DNA of 64,000 nt from Streptomyces sp. NRRL F-4489 (GTDB lineage: Bacteria > Actinomycetota > Actinomycetes > Streptomycetales > Streptomycetaceae): the NCBI RefSeq assembly GCF_001509485.1, contig NZ_LLZI01000035.1, positions 1 through 64,000 on the forward strand, read 5' to 3'. The notes below the pieces were generated by a model. It saw only the letters and a program-made list of their open reading frames with translations. It was not told where the DNA came from and did not search any database. A program made the position numbers and the translations under genes. Each line of letters starts with the position of its first letter. The first letter of the stretch is position 1. Positions 30,394-38,945 of this stretch are shown here, one piece after another.

Positions 30394-32058
30394 ATGAACA
30401 GCCCATCGACGGACTCGTTAGCAACCAGGGCAGAGGCGCGGCAGTGGACCGGACTCGTTTTCCTGCTGGTCCCCACCCTGCTGCTCACCACCGACCTGGG
30501 GGTGCTGTGGCTGGCGACCCCGCCGCTGGCGGCCGATCTGCGACCCACCAGCACCGAACTGCTGTGGATCAACGACATGTACGGCTTCGTCATGGCCTGC
30601 CTGCTGGTCCTCTCCGGCAACTTCGGTGACCGCTTCGGCCGGCGCAAGGTCCTGCTGGCCGGCGTCGTGGCCTTCGCGGTCGCGTCGCTGGTGGCCGCCT
30701 ACGCGACGAGCCCTCTGGTGCTGATCCTGGCCCGGGCCGTCCTCGGCGTCGGCAGCGCCTGCATCATCCCGTCGACCCTGGCCCTGATCTCCCACGTGTT
30801 CACCGACGCCCGGCAGCGGGCCCGGGCCATCGCCATGTGGGTCACCGCGCTGTCCACCGGCATCGCCCTGGGCCCGGTGGTGAGCGGGGTCATGCTTCAG
30901 TACTTCTGGTGGGGTTCGGTGTTCCTCATCGGGGTGCCGGTGATGCTCGCGACCCTGGTCGTGACGCCGTTCGCCGTCCCCGAGTACCGCGACCCGGCGG
31001 CACGGAAGCTGGACACGGCCGGGATGCCGCTGCTGCTGCTGACGCTGCTGCCCCTGGTCTTCGCCATCAAGCGGCTGGGCGAGCACGGCCCGGACGCCTG
31101 GATGCTGCTGTCCCTGACCGCCGCCGTCGTCTTCGGCGTCCTCTTCGTCCGCCGGCAGCAGCGGCTGGCCAACCCGCTGCTGGAGCTGCGGCTGTTCCGC
31201 GACCGGACCTTCACCACCGCGCTGGTGCTGCTCTTCGTCGGCCTGTCGGCGATGAACGGCGTGGAGTACGTCATTCCGCAGTACCTCCAGCTGGTCAGCG
31301 ACCTGCCCTCGCTCCAGGCCGGGCTGCTGATGGTGCTGCCCGCCGCCGGCCTGGCCCTCGGCTCGCAGCTCACCCCGTTCCTGACCCGGCGGACCCGCCC
31401 CGCCTACGTGATCGCCGGCGGCGCCGTGCTCGCCCTCGTCGGCTACGCCCTGATGATCACGTTGCCCGCCGACCTCTCCGGCGCCGCCCAGGCGGCCGCC
31501 GGCACCACCGTCATGATGACCGGCCTGGCGCCGATCACCGTACTGGGCACGGACATCGCCGTCAGCGCCGCGCCTCCGGAGAAGGCCGGCCAGGCGTCCT
31601 CGGTGGGGCAGACCAGTTACGAACTGGGCCTGGCCTTCGGCGTCGCGGCCACCGGCAGCGTCATGGCCGCCGTCTACCGCGGCCACGTGCGCGGCGAGGC
31701 CCCCGGCGCGGTGTCCGGCGGCACCGTCGACGCCATCGCCGGCAACATCAGCGGCGGCACCGCCCTGGCCAAGGAGCTGGCCGGCGGGGCCGGTGACGCG
31801 ATGCTCGCGGTGACCCGCGCCGCCTTCACGTCCGGCCTCCAGGTCGCGGCCGTCATCAGCGGCTGCCTGACGGTGCTGCTGGGCGCCCTGGCCGTCCTGC
31901 TGCTGCGCCGGGTCGCCCCGACGGGCGGCGAGGGACCGGCAGCCGAGGCGCCGGAGGCGGGCGACGCGGACCGGGCGCCCGAGGCGGACGACGCGAGCAC
32001 CGCCGGCAAGAACCCGGCCGGCACCCCCGCGGCCACCGTCGCGGCCGACGACCGCTGA
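30394..32058 (+). CDS. DHA2-family MFS multidrug exporter (14 transmembrane)
   Basis: A 554-residue transporter of the EmrB/QacA type. The inner-loop motif GNFGDRFGRRKVLLAG follows the second helix, and the antiporter motif C region LGVGSACIIPSTLALI lies in helix 5. Length and hydrophobic pattern fit 14 segments, with a polar C-terminal tail. It should extrude a hydrophobic compound using the proton gradient. Codon 9 is TTA (30418-30420), so the gene is a bldA target. The leader has three GAGGAAC(A/C) repeats, the last serving as ribosome site. An SDR gene follows 121 bases downstream. Confidence 0.9.
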   Translation: MNSPSTDSLATRAEARQWTGLVFLLVPTLLLTTDLGVLWLATPPLAADLRPTSTELLWINDMYGFVMACLLVLSGNFGDRFGRRKVLLAGVVAFAVASLVAAYATSPLVLILARAVLGVGSACIIPSTLALISHVFTDARQRARAIAMWVTALSTGIALGPVVSGVMLQYFWWGSVFLIGVPVMLATLVVTPFAVPEYRDPAARKLDTAGMPLLLLTLLPLVFAIKRLGEHGPDAWMLLSLTAAVVFGVLFVRRQQRLANPLLELRLFRDRTFTTALVLLFVGLSAMNGVEYVIPQYLQLVSDLPSLQAGLLMVLPAAGLALGSQLTPFLTRRTRPAYVIAGGAVLALVGYALMITLPADLSGAAQAAAGTTVMMTGLAPITVLGTDIAVSAAPPEKAGQASSVGQTSYELGLAFGVAATGSVMAAVYRGHVRGEAPGAVSGGTVDAIAGNISGGTALAKELAGGAGDAMLAVTRAAFTSGLQVAAVISGCLTVLLGALAVLLLRRVAPTGGEGPAAEAPEAGDADRAPEADDASTAGKNPAGTPAATVAADDR

Positions 32059-32179
32059 CCCGCCCCGGCGGCCACCGATCCGCCCCGCCCCGACTCATCC
32101 CCCTCGGCGGCCCCAACACCCTTCCTCTCCCTTCCAGTTGACCCCAACTCCACATTCCACACAGAACAGGAAAGACCCC

Positions 32180-32947
32180 ATGGGAAAGCTCAGCGGTAAG
32201 ACGGCTCTGGTCACCGGCGGCGGCCGGGGCATCGGCCGCGGTATCTCCGAGCGCCTCGGCCGCGACGGCGCGCTGGTCGCCGTCCACTACGGCAACGACG
32301 AGGCCGCCGCCAAGGAGACCGTCCGCACCATCGAGGCCGAGGGCGGCCGGGCCTTCGCCTTCCGCACCGAGCTCGGCGTCCCGGGCGACGCCGAGGCGCT
32401 GTGGGCGGCCTTCGACGAGCAGATCGCGCGGTACGACGAGCGGGGCGGCCTGGACATCCTGGTCAACAACGCCGGTGTGCTGGCGTCCGGTGCGATCGAC
32501 CAGATCGACGAGGCCGCCTACGACCGGGTGTTCGCGATCAACACCAAGGCGCCGTTCTTCATCATCAAGCACGGCCTGACCCGCCTGCGCGACAACGGCC
32601 GCATCATCAACGTCTCCTCCGGCGTCACCAAGGTCGCCATCCCCGACGTCATCGCGTACTCGGCGACCAAGGGCGCGCTCGACACCCTGACCTTCACCCT
32701 CGCCCAGGGCCTGGGGGCGCGCGGCATCACCGTCAACGCGGTCGCGCCCGGCACCATCGAGACCGACGCCAACCCGTGGGTGAAGGACCCCGAGGGCCGC
32801 AAGCAGATCGCCGCCGTATCGGTCTTCAACCGCGTCGGCCGGCCCGCCGACATCGGCGACGCCGTGGCCTTCCTCGCCTCCGACGACGCCCGCTGGATCA
32901 CCGCCGAGGTCATCGACGTCAGCGGCGGCTCGGCGCTGGGCATCTGA
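32180..32947 (+). CDS. SDR family oxidoreductase
   Basis: A 255-residue classical short-chain dehydrogenase. It has the Rossmann motif TGGGRGIG (residues 12-19), LVNNAG, the catalytic serine in NVSSG, YSATK with the catalytic Tyr and Lys, and NAVAPGTIETD. The substrate is unknown. The ATG at 32180 has AGGAAAG upstream. It lies 121 bases behind the exporter on the same strand and may share its transcript; it ends in a hairpin shared with the convergent SARP gene. Confidence 0.9.
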   Translation: MGKLSGKTALVTGGGRGIGRGISERLGRDGALVAVHYGNDEAAAKETVRTIEAEGGRAFAFRTELGVPGDAEALWAAFDEQIARYDERGGLDILVNNAGVLASGAIDQIDEAAYDRVFAINTKAPFFIIKHGLTRLRDNGRIINVSSGVTKVAIPDVIAYSATKGALDTLTFTLAQGLGARGITVNAVAPGTIETDANPWVKDPEGRKQIAAVSVFNRVGRPADIGDAVAFLASDDARWITAEVIDVSGGSALGI

Positions 32948-32950
32948 AGC

Positions 32951-32984
32951 CGCGCAGGGGCGAATCGGGCGTCACCCCTGCGCG
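32951..32984. terminator. Terminator hairpin between convergent SDR and SARP genes
   Basis: CGCGCAGGGG / CCCCTGCGCG perfect 10-bp stem with a 14-base loop, four bases after the SDR stop and 30 before the SARP stop. It could act in both directions. Confidence 0.75.
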
Positions 32985-33013
32985 TAACCGACGCTGCGCG
33001 GGCGTATCCGACG

Positions 33014-35488
33014 CTACGCATGGGCGCGGTCGTCGCATACGGGGCGACGACCCGCCGGCTGCTCGACGCAGGCGACGAGCGGCTCTTCGTGCCGAACTCG
33101 GGCGTCCCCCAGGCTCCGCCGGGGCGGCAGGGCGCTGTCCATCCGCATCAGGGTGCGCAGCGCGCGGCGGCGGGCGGACGGGAGCACCTGCTCGCCGAAG
33201 CCCGCGCCGAGGCGGGTGGTGGGGAAGGTCAGCAGCTCGCGCCGCATCCGGGCGATCATGATGTCGCAGAGCCGGTCCAGCGCGGCGTCCGAGAGCGGGT
33301 CCAGGGTGAGGACCGCGCCCTGGGCCTGGCCGCCGCCCCAGCCGGGGCGCCGCCCCAGCAGCTGGGGGCGCGCGGCGAGGACGACCATGAGGGCCGGCGG
33401 CTCGGCGGAGCCGACGAGCCGTTCCAGGAAGTCCAGCCCCGCGTCGTCGAGTTCGTGGCCGTCGTCCACGAAGATCACCAGGGGGTGGTCGATCGCCACC
33501 GCGCGCAGCAGGCTGATGCCCCCGGCGAGCAGCGGGCCGTGCCGGTGCGGCGCCGGGCCGTGCCCGCCGGTGGTGATCAGCTCGGTGACACAGGCGTCGG
33601 CCTCGGCGGCCTCCTCGGGATCGGCGATATAGGCGTAGACCTGCTGGCGCAGCAGACCGGCGACGGTGGCGGTCTCGGTGGTCAGCGGGGCGTCGCAGAG
33701 CGCGAACAGCAGATCGCGCAGCAGCCCCAGCGGCCGGTCCGCGCAGTCGGGCCCGGTGGTCAGGAACCGCACGTCGTCCCAGCGGGCCATGGCGCGGCGC
33801 TCGAACTCCAGCGCCAGCCGGGTCTTGCCGGTGCCGACCCCGCCCAGCAGCGTGACCAGCTGCGGCACCGAGCGGTACCGCGAGCGGCCCAGGAGGCTGC
33901 CGAGGACGTCGAGTTCGTAGTCGCGGTCGATGACGGGGACGCAGGGGTGGGCCAGGGAGCGCCAGTGCGCGGAGCGGACCTGCCAGCCGGTGGCGGACGA
34001 ACCGCAGCGGCAGAAGCACACCGTGTCGCGCGCCTGCTCCCGGGTCACCGGGCAGGCCCGCGCGGTGCCGGCGGCGGCGCGGGTGAGCAGGGTGCGGCAG
34101 GTGTCGGCGGCCGACCCGAGGACCATGGCCGGGGAGTCGGGTTCCGCGCCGATGCGGTAGAGCACGGCCTCGCCGGTGGCCACGGCGGCCCGGACGCCGA
34201 CCGGCGGGCGGTTCCCGGCGGGCGGCGAGGGGACGCAGGTGAGCAGCACCAGGGCGGCGGAGGTGGCGCGTTCGGCGGCCCGGTCGCCGGTGAAGACGGC
34301 GACCAGCGCCGGCCCGGCGGGGGCGGCGACCGTGCCGTCGAGGTGCTCGGCGGCGTCCCGTAACGCGTCCGCGACGGCGGCCAGGCCGCTCTCCACGGCC
34401 GGGGTGTCCGGTGAGGCGCACCGGTCGTCGAAGGTGGTCTGCACCATCAGGACGCTGTGCGTGCCGGAGCCCACGGCGGGCGCCGGCCCCGGTGCCGGTG
34501 CGGGAGCCGCCACCAGGATGCCCGGCCCGCCGTCCATACCGGAGGCGGCGGCCAGGGGTGCCGGGCGCGTCTCCCGTACGGGCGGCGGGGCCGCGGGGGC
34601 GGCCGCGGCCACGGGGTGGCGGCGGACGACGGCGGCCGGACGGGGACCGCCGGGGTGCCGGGGCCGCGGCGCGTCGGCCGGCCTCGGCACCTCGGGCGGC
34701 CGCGCCGCGGGGGCCGCCTCCGGCGCGAGCAACGTGTCGTCGTGGCGGAGGATCGCCTGCTGGAGCGTCTGGAGCCGGTTCCCGGGCTCCAGGCCGAGCT
34801 CGTCCACCAGGCGTTCGCGCAGCCGGTTGTACGCGCCGAGCGCGTCGGTGTGCCGGCCGCAGCGGTACAGCGCGAGCATCAGCTGGCCGCACAGCCGCTC
34901 GCGGAGCGTGCCGGCCTCCACGGCGCTCTCGATCTCGCGCAGGACCGAGTGGTGGCGGCCCAGGGCGAGTTCGGCCTCGAAGTAGTCCTCCAGCGCGTCG
35001 ACCCGGGCGTTCTCCACACCGGCCAGCTCCGGCCAGCAGAAGCCGGCCTCGGCGAGGTCGGCGAGGATGTGGCCGCGCCACAGGCCCAGGGCCCGGCGCA
35101 GGACGTCCGCGGCGGCGCCCGGCGCCCCGTCGGCGAGCCGCGCCCGGCCCTCCTTGGCCAGCCGGTGGAAGCGGTACAGGTCCACGCTCTCCGGGTCCAG
35201 CTGGAGCAGGTACCCCGGCGGACGGGTGATCAGCGAGGCGCGGCCGGCGCCCTCGTCGGTGGACGCGAGGGAGCCGCGCAGCCCCCAGACGGCGTTGTGC
35301 AGGATCTTGCGCGCGGAGTTGGGCGCCTCGTCAGCCGGCCAGAGGGCCTCCAACAAGGCGCTGGTGGACACCACGCGGTTGGCGTGGAACAGCAGGAAGC
35401 CGAGCACCGCTCGCTGCTTCGTACCCTGCAAGGGCACGACTTCTCCCTCATCGACGATCTCCAGTGGCCCAAGGACGCGGAACTCCAT
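33014..35488 (-). CDS. Large SARP/BTAD-family transcriptional regulator with cyclase-like and AAA domains
   Basis: An 824-residue regulator. Residues 1-95 form an OmpR-type DNA-binding domain (MEFRVLGPLEI ... SARKILHNAVWGLR). Residues 100-250 are a bacterial transcriptional activation domain (WRGHILADL, GRHTDALGAYNRLRERL). After a Pro-rich linker comes a region resembling a degenerate class III cyclase domain (LVAVFTGDRA, VRAAVATGEAVLYRIG), then an AAA module with Walker A LLGGVGTGKT and Walker B VIFVDDGHELD. SARPs activate secondary-metabolite clusters. Codon 376 is TTA (34361-34363), so the gene is a bldA target. The ATG at 35488 has GGGGGAA six bases upstream; an in-frame GTG at 35494 is possible. 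Confidence 0.88.
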   Translation of the reverse strand: MEFRVLGPLEIVDEGEVVPLQGTKQRAVLGFLLFHANRVVSTSALLEALWPADEAPNSARKILHNAVWGLRGSLASTDEGAGRASLITRPPGYLLQLDPESVDLYRFHRLAKEGRARLADGAPGAAADVLRRALGLWRGHILADLAEAGFCWPELAGVENARVDALEDYFEAELALGRHHSVLREIESAVEAGTLRERLCGQLMLALYRCGRHTDALGAYNRLRERLVDELGLEPGNRLQTLQQAILRHDDTLLAPEAAPAARPPEVPRPADAPRPRHPGGPRPAAVVRRHPVAAAAPAAPPPVRETRPAPLAAASGMDGGPGILVAAPAPAPGPAPAVGSGTHSVLMVQTTFDDRCASPDTPAVESGLAAVADALRDAAEHLDGTVAAPAGPALVAVFTGDRAAERATSAALVLLTCVPSPPAGNRPPVGVRAAVATGEAVLYRIGAEPDSPAMVLGSAADTCRTLLTRAAAGTARACPVTREQARDTVCFCRCGSSATGWQVRSAHWRSLAHPCVPVIDRDYELDVLGSLLGRSRYRSVPQLVTLLGGVGTGKTRLALEFERRAMARWDDVRFLTTGPDCADRPLGLLRDLLFALCDAPLTTETATVAGLLRQQVYAYIADPEEAAEADACVTELITTGGHGPAPHRHGPLLAGGISLLRAVAIDHPLVIFVDDGHELDDAGLDFLERLVGSAEPPALMVVLAARPQLLGRRPGWGGGQAQGAVLTLDPLSDAALDRLCDIMIARMRRELLTFPTTRLGAGFGEQVLPSARRRALRTLMRMDSALPPRRSLGDARVRHEEPLVACVEQPAGRRPVCDDRAHA

Positions 35489-35941
35489 TCGCACTTCCCC
35501 CTTCGCGGTGCGGAGGACGGGGCGGCGGCGGCCGGGGCTCCCCCGTCGTACCGGTGCGCTGCCGCCGACCGGTCCGGGCCGGGGCCGCCGGTGCTCCCCG
35601 GCCGGTTGCCGGACCGGTCACGGTCAGATGGTGCGGCGCGTCGGCGGGCGGAGCCACCGCAACCTCCATAAGTCGCTGAACCCGCGCGAAACAGCACGTC
35701 AGCGCGGTGTCAGGAAGGCGGCGCAAGCTCCGCGGTGTCCAGGGAGTGAGATGCAGGCCGCTCGTGGCCGGGCGGCACGCAGGCGCACACAGGCGCACAC
35801 AGGCGCACATGCTGACCCGCCCGGCGCGTCCTGAACAACGGCGACCTACCGGAGTACGCACGCGCAATGGACCGCCCAAGAAAAAGAAAACAACTGCTAT
35901 GTTTTTCCGCTGCAGTCATCGCTGCGCCAGAGGGGGGTCTC
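35489..35941. other. Divergent region between the SARP and transposase-like genes
   Basis: 453 bases with no convincing gene. It contains three tandem AGGCGCACA(C/T) units (35781-35810) and an unusually A/T-rich stretch at about 35878-35910. Promoters for both genes must lie here. Confidence 0.45.
35781..35810. repeat. 10-bp tandem repeat, three copies
   Basis: AGGCGCACAC twice and AGGCGCACAT once, in direct tandem, about 130 bases before the transposase-like start codon. Confidence 0.8.
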
Positions 35942-37159
35942 ATGTCCGCGGCCGTGTCCGCTCCGTCGTCCGCCACCACGCTCCCGGTGGAGGAGCCGCC
36001 GGCGCCCGGCGGCCTGTCCCGCTTCGCCGAAGAGGTCTTCGCGCCGCTGCCGCGCAGCGACCAGCGCCGCTGGGCCGAGGTCTACCTCTGCGGGCTGCTG
36101 ACCGTGCCCGGCAAGAAGACGATCCGCAGCATGGCCCGGGGCATCGCGCCCTGCGCGGCCGCGGCGCACGCGCTCCAGCAGTTCATCAGCGCCAGCCCGT
36201 GGGACTGGCTGGGCGTGCGCGAGGCCCTGGCCCGCGCCGCCGCCGGGCGCCTGCCGGAGCATGTGTGGACGGTCGGCACGACGGTCATCGAGAAGCGCGG
36301 TGAGCACTCCGTGGGCGTACGCCGGCGCACCGTCGCGGAGACCGGGCGCACGGTCAACTGCCAGGTCGGGGTGGGCCTGTTCCTCACCTCCGCCCAGGAG
36401 AGCGTGCCGGTGGGGTGGCGGCTGCTGCTCGACGGGACGTGGGCGGGCGATCCGGCCCGCCGGCGCCGGGCCCGCATCCCCGAGGGCACCGGCGCCGAGC
36501 CCGCCTGGGCGCACGTGGCCGAACTGACCGATCGGCTCGCCGAGTTGCGGGTGTCGGGCCAGGTACCGCTGGTGGCGGACCTGTCGGCCGGGGTGGAGCC
36601 GGCCGAGCTGGCGGCCCGGCTGGGGGCGCGGCGCCGGGACTTCGTCCTGGAGATCGCGCCCGACCGGCCGGTGCTGCCGGGCGGGCCGGGGATGCCCGGC
36701 GGGACGGCCGTGCCGGACGGGCAGCCGGTGGGCGTGGAGCGGCTGACGGCGTATCTGGCCGCGCGCCACCCGCAGCTGCTGAGCACCGAACGCCGGGGCG
36801 GCGGGCGCCCGGTGGACGTACTGTGCACGCCGGTGCGCCTGCCCGGCCCCGAGTACGCCCCGGGCCGCGCCGCCCCCGTCCACCGGCTGGTGGCCGAGCT
36901 GTCCCCCCGGAGCCGCCGGCCCGCGCGCTACTGGATCACCTCACTCCGCCGCCACCGGACGGCCGAGGTGCTGGCGCTGGCCCGCCGGTCGGCGCTGACC
37001 GGCGCGGCGGTGCAGCGCCTCCAGAACGACTACGGGCTCCGCGACTTCGAGGGGCGGTCCTTCCCCGGCTGGCACCACCACATGACGCTGGCGTCGGCGG
37101 CGTACGTCTACCGGCGGCTGTACGAGGGCGCGGGGGCGGCGTACTGCGCGGCGGCCTGA
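35942..37159 (+). CDS. IS701/DDE_5 transposase-like protein lacking catalytic residues (possible domesticated transposase)
   Basis: A 405-residue protein matching IS701-type transposases throughout: PGKKTIRSMARGIA, ALQQFISASPWDWLGVREAL, EKRGEHSVGV, NCQVGVGLFL, and DFEGRSFPGWHHHMTLASAAY. The expected first catalytic Asp (VVDD before the KRGxHSVGV motif) reads TVGTT, and the expected YxELK glutamate region reads VQRLQ; only the middle VAD aspartate remains. No terminal inverted repeats were seen. The intact full-length frame without catalysis suggests retention for DNA binding rather than transposition. It is divergent from the SARP gene. The ATG at 35942 has GGGGGG upstream; an in-frame ATG at 35867 is also possible. 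Confidence 0.8.
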   Translation: MSAAVSAPSSATTLPVEEPPAPGGLSRFAEEVFAPLPRSDQRRWAEVYLCGLLTVPGKKTIRSMARGIAPCAAAAHALQQFISASPWDWLGVREALARAAAGRLPEHVWTVGTTVIEKRGEHSVGVRRRTVAETGRTVNCQVGVGLFLTSAQESVPVGWRLLLDGTWAGDPARRRRARIPEGTGAEPAWAHVAELTDRLAELRVSGQVPLVADLSAGVEPAELAARLGARRRDFVLEIAPDRPVLPGGPGMPGGTAVPDGQPVGVERLTAYLAARHPQLLSTERRGGGRPVDVLCTPVRLPGPEYAPGRAAPVHRLVAELSPRSRRPARYWITSLRRHRTAEVLALARRSALTGAAVQRLQNDYGLRDFEGRSFPGWHHHMTLASAAYVYRRLYEGAGAAYCAAA

Positions 37160-37192
37160 GCCCCGCGCTCCGGGGCCCGCGCCCCGGGGCTC
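37158..37192. terminator. Shared terminator hairpin overlapping two stop codons
   Basis: GAGCCCCG / CGGGGCTC stem spanning the stop of the transposase-like gene and the stop of the convergent SDR gene. Confidence 0.7.
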
Positions 37193-37949
37193 ATACGGCG
37201 CTGCAGCCGCCGTCCACCGGAACGCACGCGCCGGTGACGAACGACGCGTGGTCGCTGCACAGCCACACCACGGCCCGCGCGATCTCCTCCGGCGCGGCGA
37301 ACCGCCGCTGCACGGCCCGCTGGACCGCCAGCGTCTCCAGCGCCGGCATCTGTTCGATGGCCGCGTCCATCAGCTCGGTACGGGTGGCCCCCACCATCAC
37401 GGCGTTCACCCGGATCCCCCGGTCGCCGTACTCCGCGGCGGCCGCCTTGGTCAGCCCGGCGACGGCGTGCTTGGCGGCCACGTACGGCGCGACGACACCG
37501 GTGGCGAACGACCCCGCCGTACTGGAGGTGTTGACGATCGCGCCGCCGGTGGACTGGCCGAGCATCACGGGGATCTGGGCGCGCAGGCAGTTCCAGACAC
37601 CCCGCACGTTGACGTCCATGATGCGGTCGTAGTCGGCGTCGTCCATCTCGTGCAGCGCGCTGCCGGCCGCTCCCCAGCCCGCGTTGTTGAACGCGGCGTC
37701 GAGCGACCCGAACCGCTCCACGGCGAGCCCGACGGCCCGTTCGACATCGGCGGCGGACCGGACGTCCCCCGGCGCCGCGGCGGCCCGCCCGCCGCGCGCG
37801 GTGATGGCGGCGGCCAGCTCCGCCAGCCGCTCCGCGCGCCGCGCGACCAGCACGACGGCGGCCCCCTCGGCGGCCAGCAACCGCGCCGCGGCCGCCCCGA
37901 TCCCGCTGGACGCCCCGGTCACCATGACGGTCCTGTCCTTGAGCAGCAT
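37191..37949 (-). CDS. SDR family oxidoreductase
   Basis: A 252-residue classical short-chain dehydrogenase with TGASSGIG near the N-terminus, FNNAGWG, NTSSTAG, YVAAKHAV (catalytic Tyr-Lys) and a C-terminal VDGGCSAV. The substrate is unknown. The ATG at 37949 is preceded by GGGGGGACAGAGGG. It lies 124 bases downstream of the TetR gene on the same strand, so the regulator may control it from its own transcript or promoter. Confidence 0.9.
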   Translation of the reverse strand: MLLKDRTVMVTGASSGIGAAAARLLAAEGAAVVLVARRAERLAELAAAITARGGRAAAAPGDVRSAADVERAVGLAVERFGSLDAAFNNAGWGAAGSALHEMDDADYDRIMDVNVRGVWNCLRAQIPVMLGQSTGGAIVNTSSTAGSFATGVVAPYVAAKHAVAGLTKAAAAEYGDRGIRVNAVMVGATRTELMDAAIEQMPALETLAVQRAVQRRFAAPEEIARAVVWLCSDHASFVTGACVPVDGGCSAV

Positions 37950-38073
37950 CCCTCTGTCCCCCCGTTTGAACGCCGGTATCGGGTATCCGGCACGCGTCGC
38001 CCGCGGGCGCCCCGTGCACCGGTATGAGATTAAGTGACCGCTACGACAAAGGTGTTGGTGTTGACGACGTGGC

Positions 38074-38709
38074 CTAGGTCCCCACGGGCCGGCCGCGCTC
38101 CTCCCCCAGTTCCAGCCGCCGGGCGGCGCCGGGCGTGGCGACGGCCGGCAGCAGGGTGTGCCAGACCTCCGCTATCCGGCGCGGCAGATCGCGGCGGCCG
38201 CTTTCGAGGCCGGAGTGCATCTGCGCGCCCGTACACGCGTAGACGAGCAGCCGGGCCACCGCCCGGGGGTCGGCGTGCGCGCGCAACTCGCGGCGGCGGG
38301 CGGCCTCTTCCAGGTCGGCGGTGAGTACGTCGATCCACTGCTGGTGGGAGTTCCCGGCGGGGCCGGCGAAGTACTCCTGGTCCATCACCAGGCGGGCGCC
38401 GGCCAGCAGCACGGGGTCGTCCGGCAGCCGGCAGGCCCAGGTGAGGGTGGTGTCGACGGCCCGCTGCAGGCCCTCGGAGTCGACGGCGGGCACGACCCGG
38501 TCCGGCTGGTTGCGCACGATCTCGCGGGCCAGCTCCTCCTTACTGGCGAAGTGGAAGTACATCGCCCCCAGGGTGAGCCCCGCCCGCTCGGCGATCCTGG
38601 CGACACTGGCCCTGGTGAACCCCCACTCGGCGAACGCCTCCGCCCCCGCCTGTACGAGCGCGGCCCGGGTGCGCACCGCCCGCTCCTGCTTCAGGACCCG
38701 TCCCGCCAT
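38074..38709 (-). CDS. TetR family regulator resembling gamma-butyrolactone receptors
   Basis: A 211-residue TetR protein. The DNA-binding domain (KQERAVRTRAALVQAGAEAF, then LTLGAMYFHFASKEELA) and overall layout, including a C-terminal ...AARRLELGEERG, resemble ScbR/ArpA-type autoregulator receptors, which sense gamma-butyrolactones and control SARP genes. Some members are pseudo-receptors that bind antibiotics instead. Whether this one binds a ligand is unknown. The ATG at 38709 has a weak site (GGGGCG). A direct-repeat array lies 50-117 bases upstream, and a SARP gene lies 2.6 kb away. Confidence 0.8.
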   Translation of the reverse strand: MAGRVLKQERAVRTRAALVQAGAEAFAEWGFTRASVARIAERAGLTLGAMYFHFASKEELAREIVRNQPDRVVPAVDSEGLQRAVDTTLTWACRLPDDPVLLAGARLVMDQEYFAGPAGNSHQQWIDVLTADLEEAARRRELRAHADPRAVARLLVYACTGAQMHSGLESGRRDLPRRIAEVWHTLLPAVATPGAARRLELGEERGRPVGT

Positions 38710-38758
38710 CGCCCCGCACCGCCCCCATCCGTTCGCCCGAATCCGGACAAAGAAAGAC

Positions 38759-38825
38759 GCTCGCCATTTCTGGCACGCTCGCTATTTCTGGCACGCTCGC
38801 TATTCACGCTCGCTGTTTCTGGCGC
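38759..38825. repeat. Imperfect 18-bp direct-repeat array upstream of the TetR gene
   Basis: Three near-identical units of the form GCTCGC(C/T/G)(A/T)TTTCTGGC(A/G)C at 38759, 38777 and 38808, plus a shortened unit GCTCGCTATTCAC at 38795. It lies in the 236-base gap between the RecQ stop and the TetR start, on the promoter side of the regulator. Confidence 0.85.
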
Positions 38826-38945
38826 GTCGGGACGGCCCGCGACGGTGCCGTCCCCAGGGGAGAATACGCAGTGCCACCTGCCCCGATACCCGGCGGCGGC
38901 GCTTGCCCTCCGGGCCCCGCACACCTGCCCTCGCGCCCGGGGAAC

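Noticed and set aside
35942..37159. Active insertion sequence
   Set aside because: Two of three catalytic positions appear lost, and no terminal inverted repeats or target duplications were seen.
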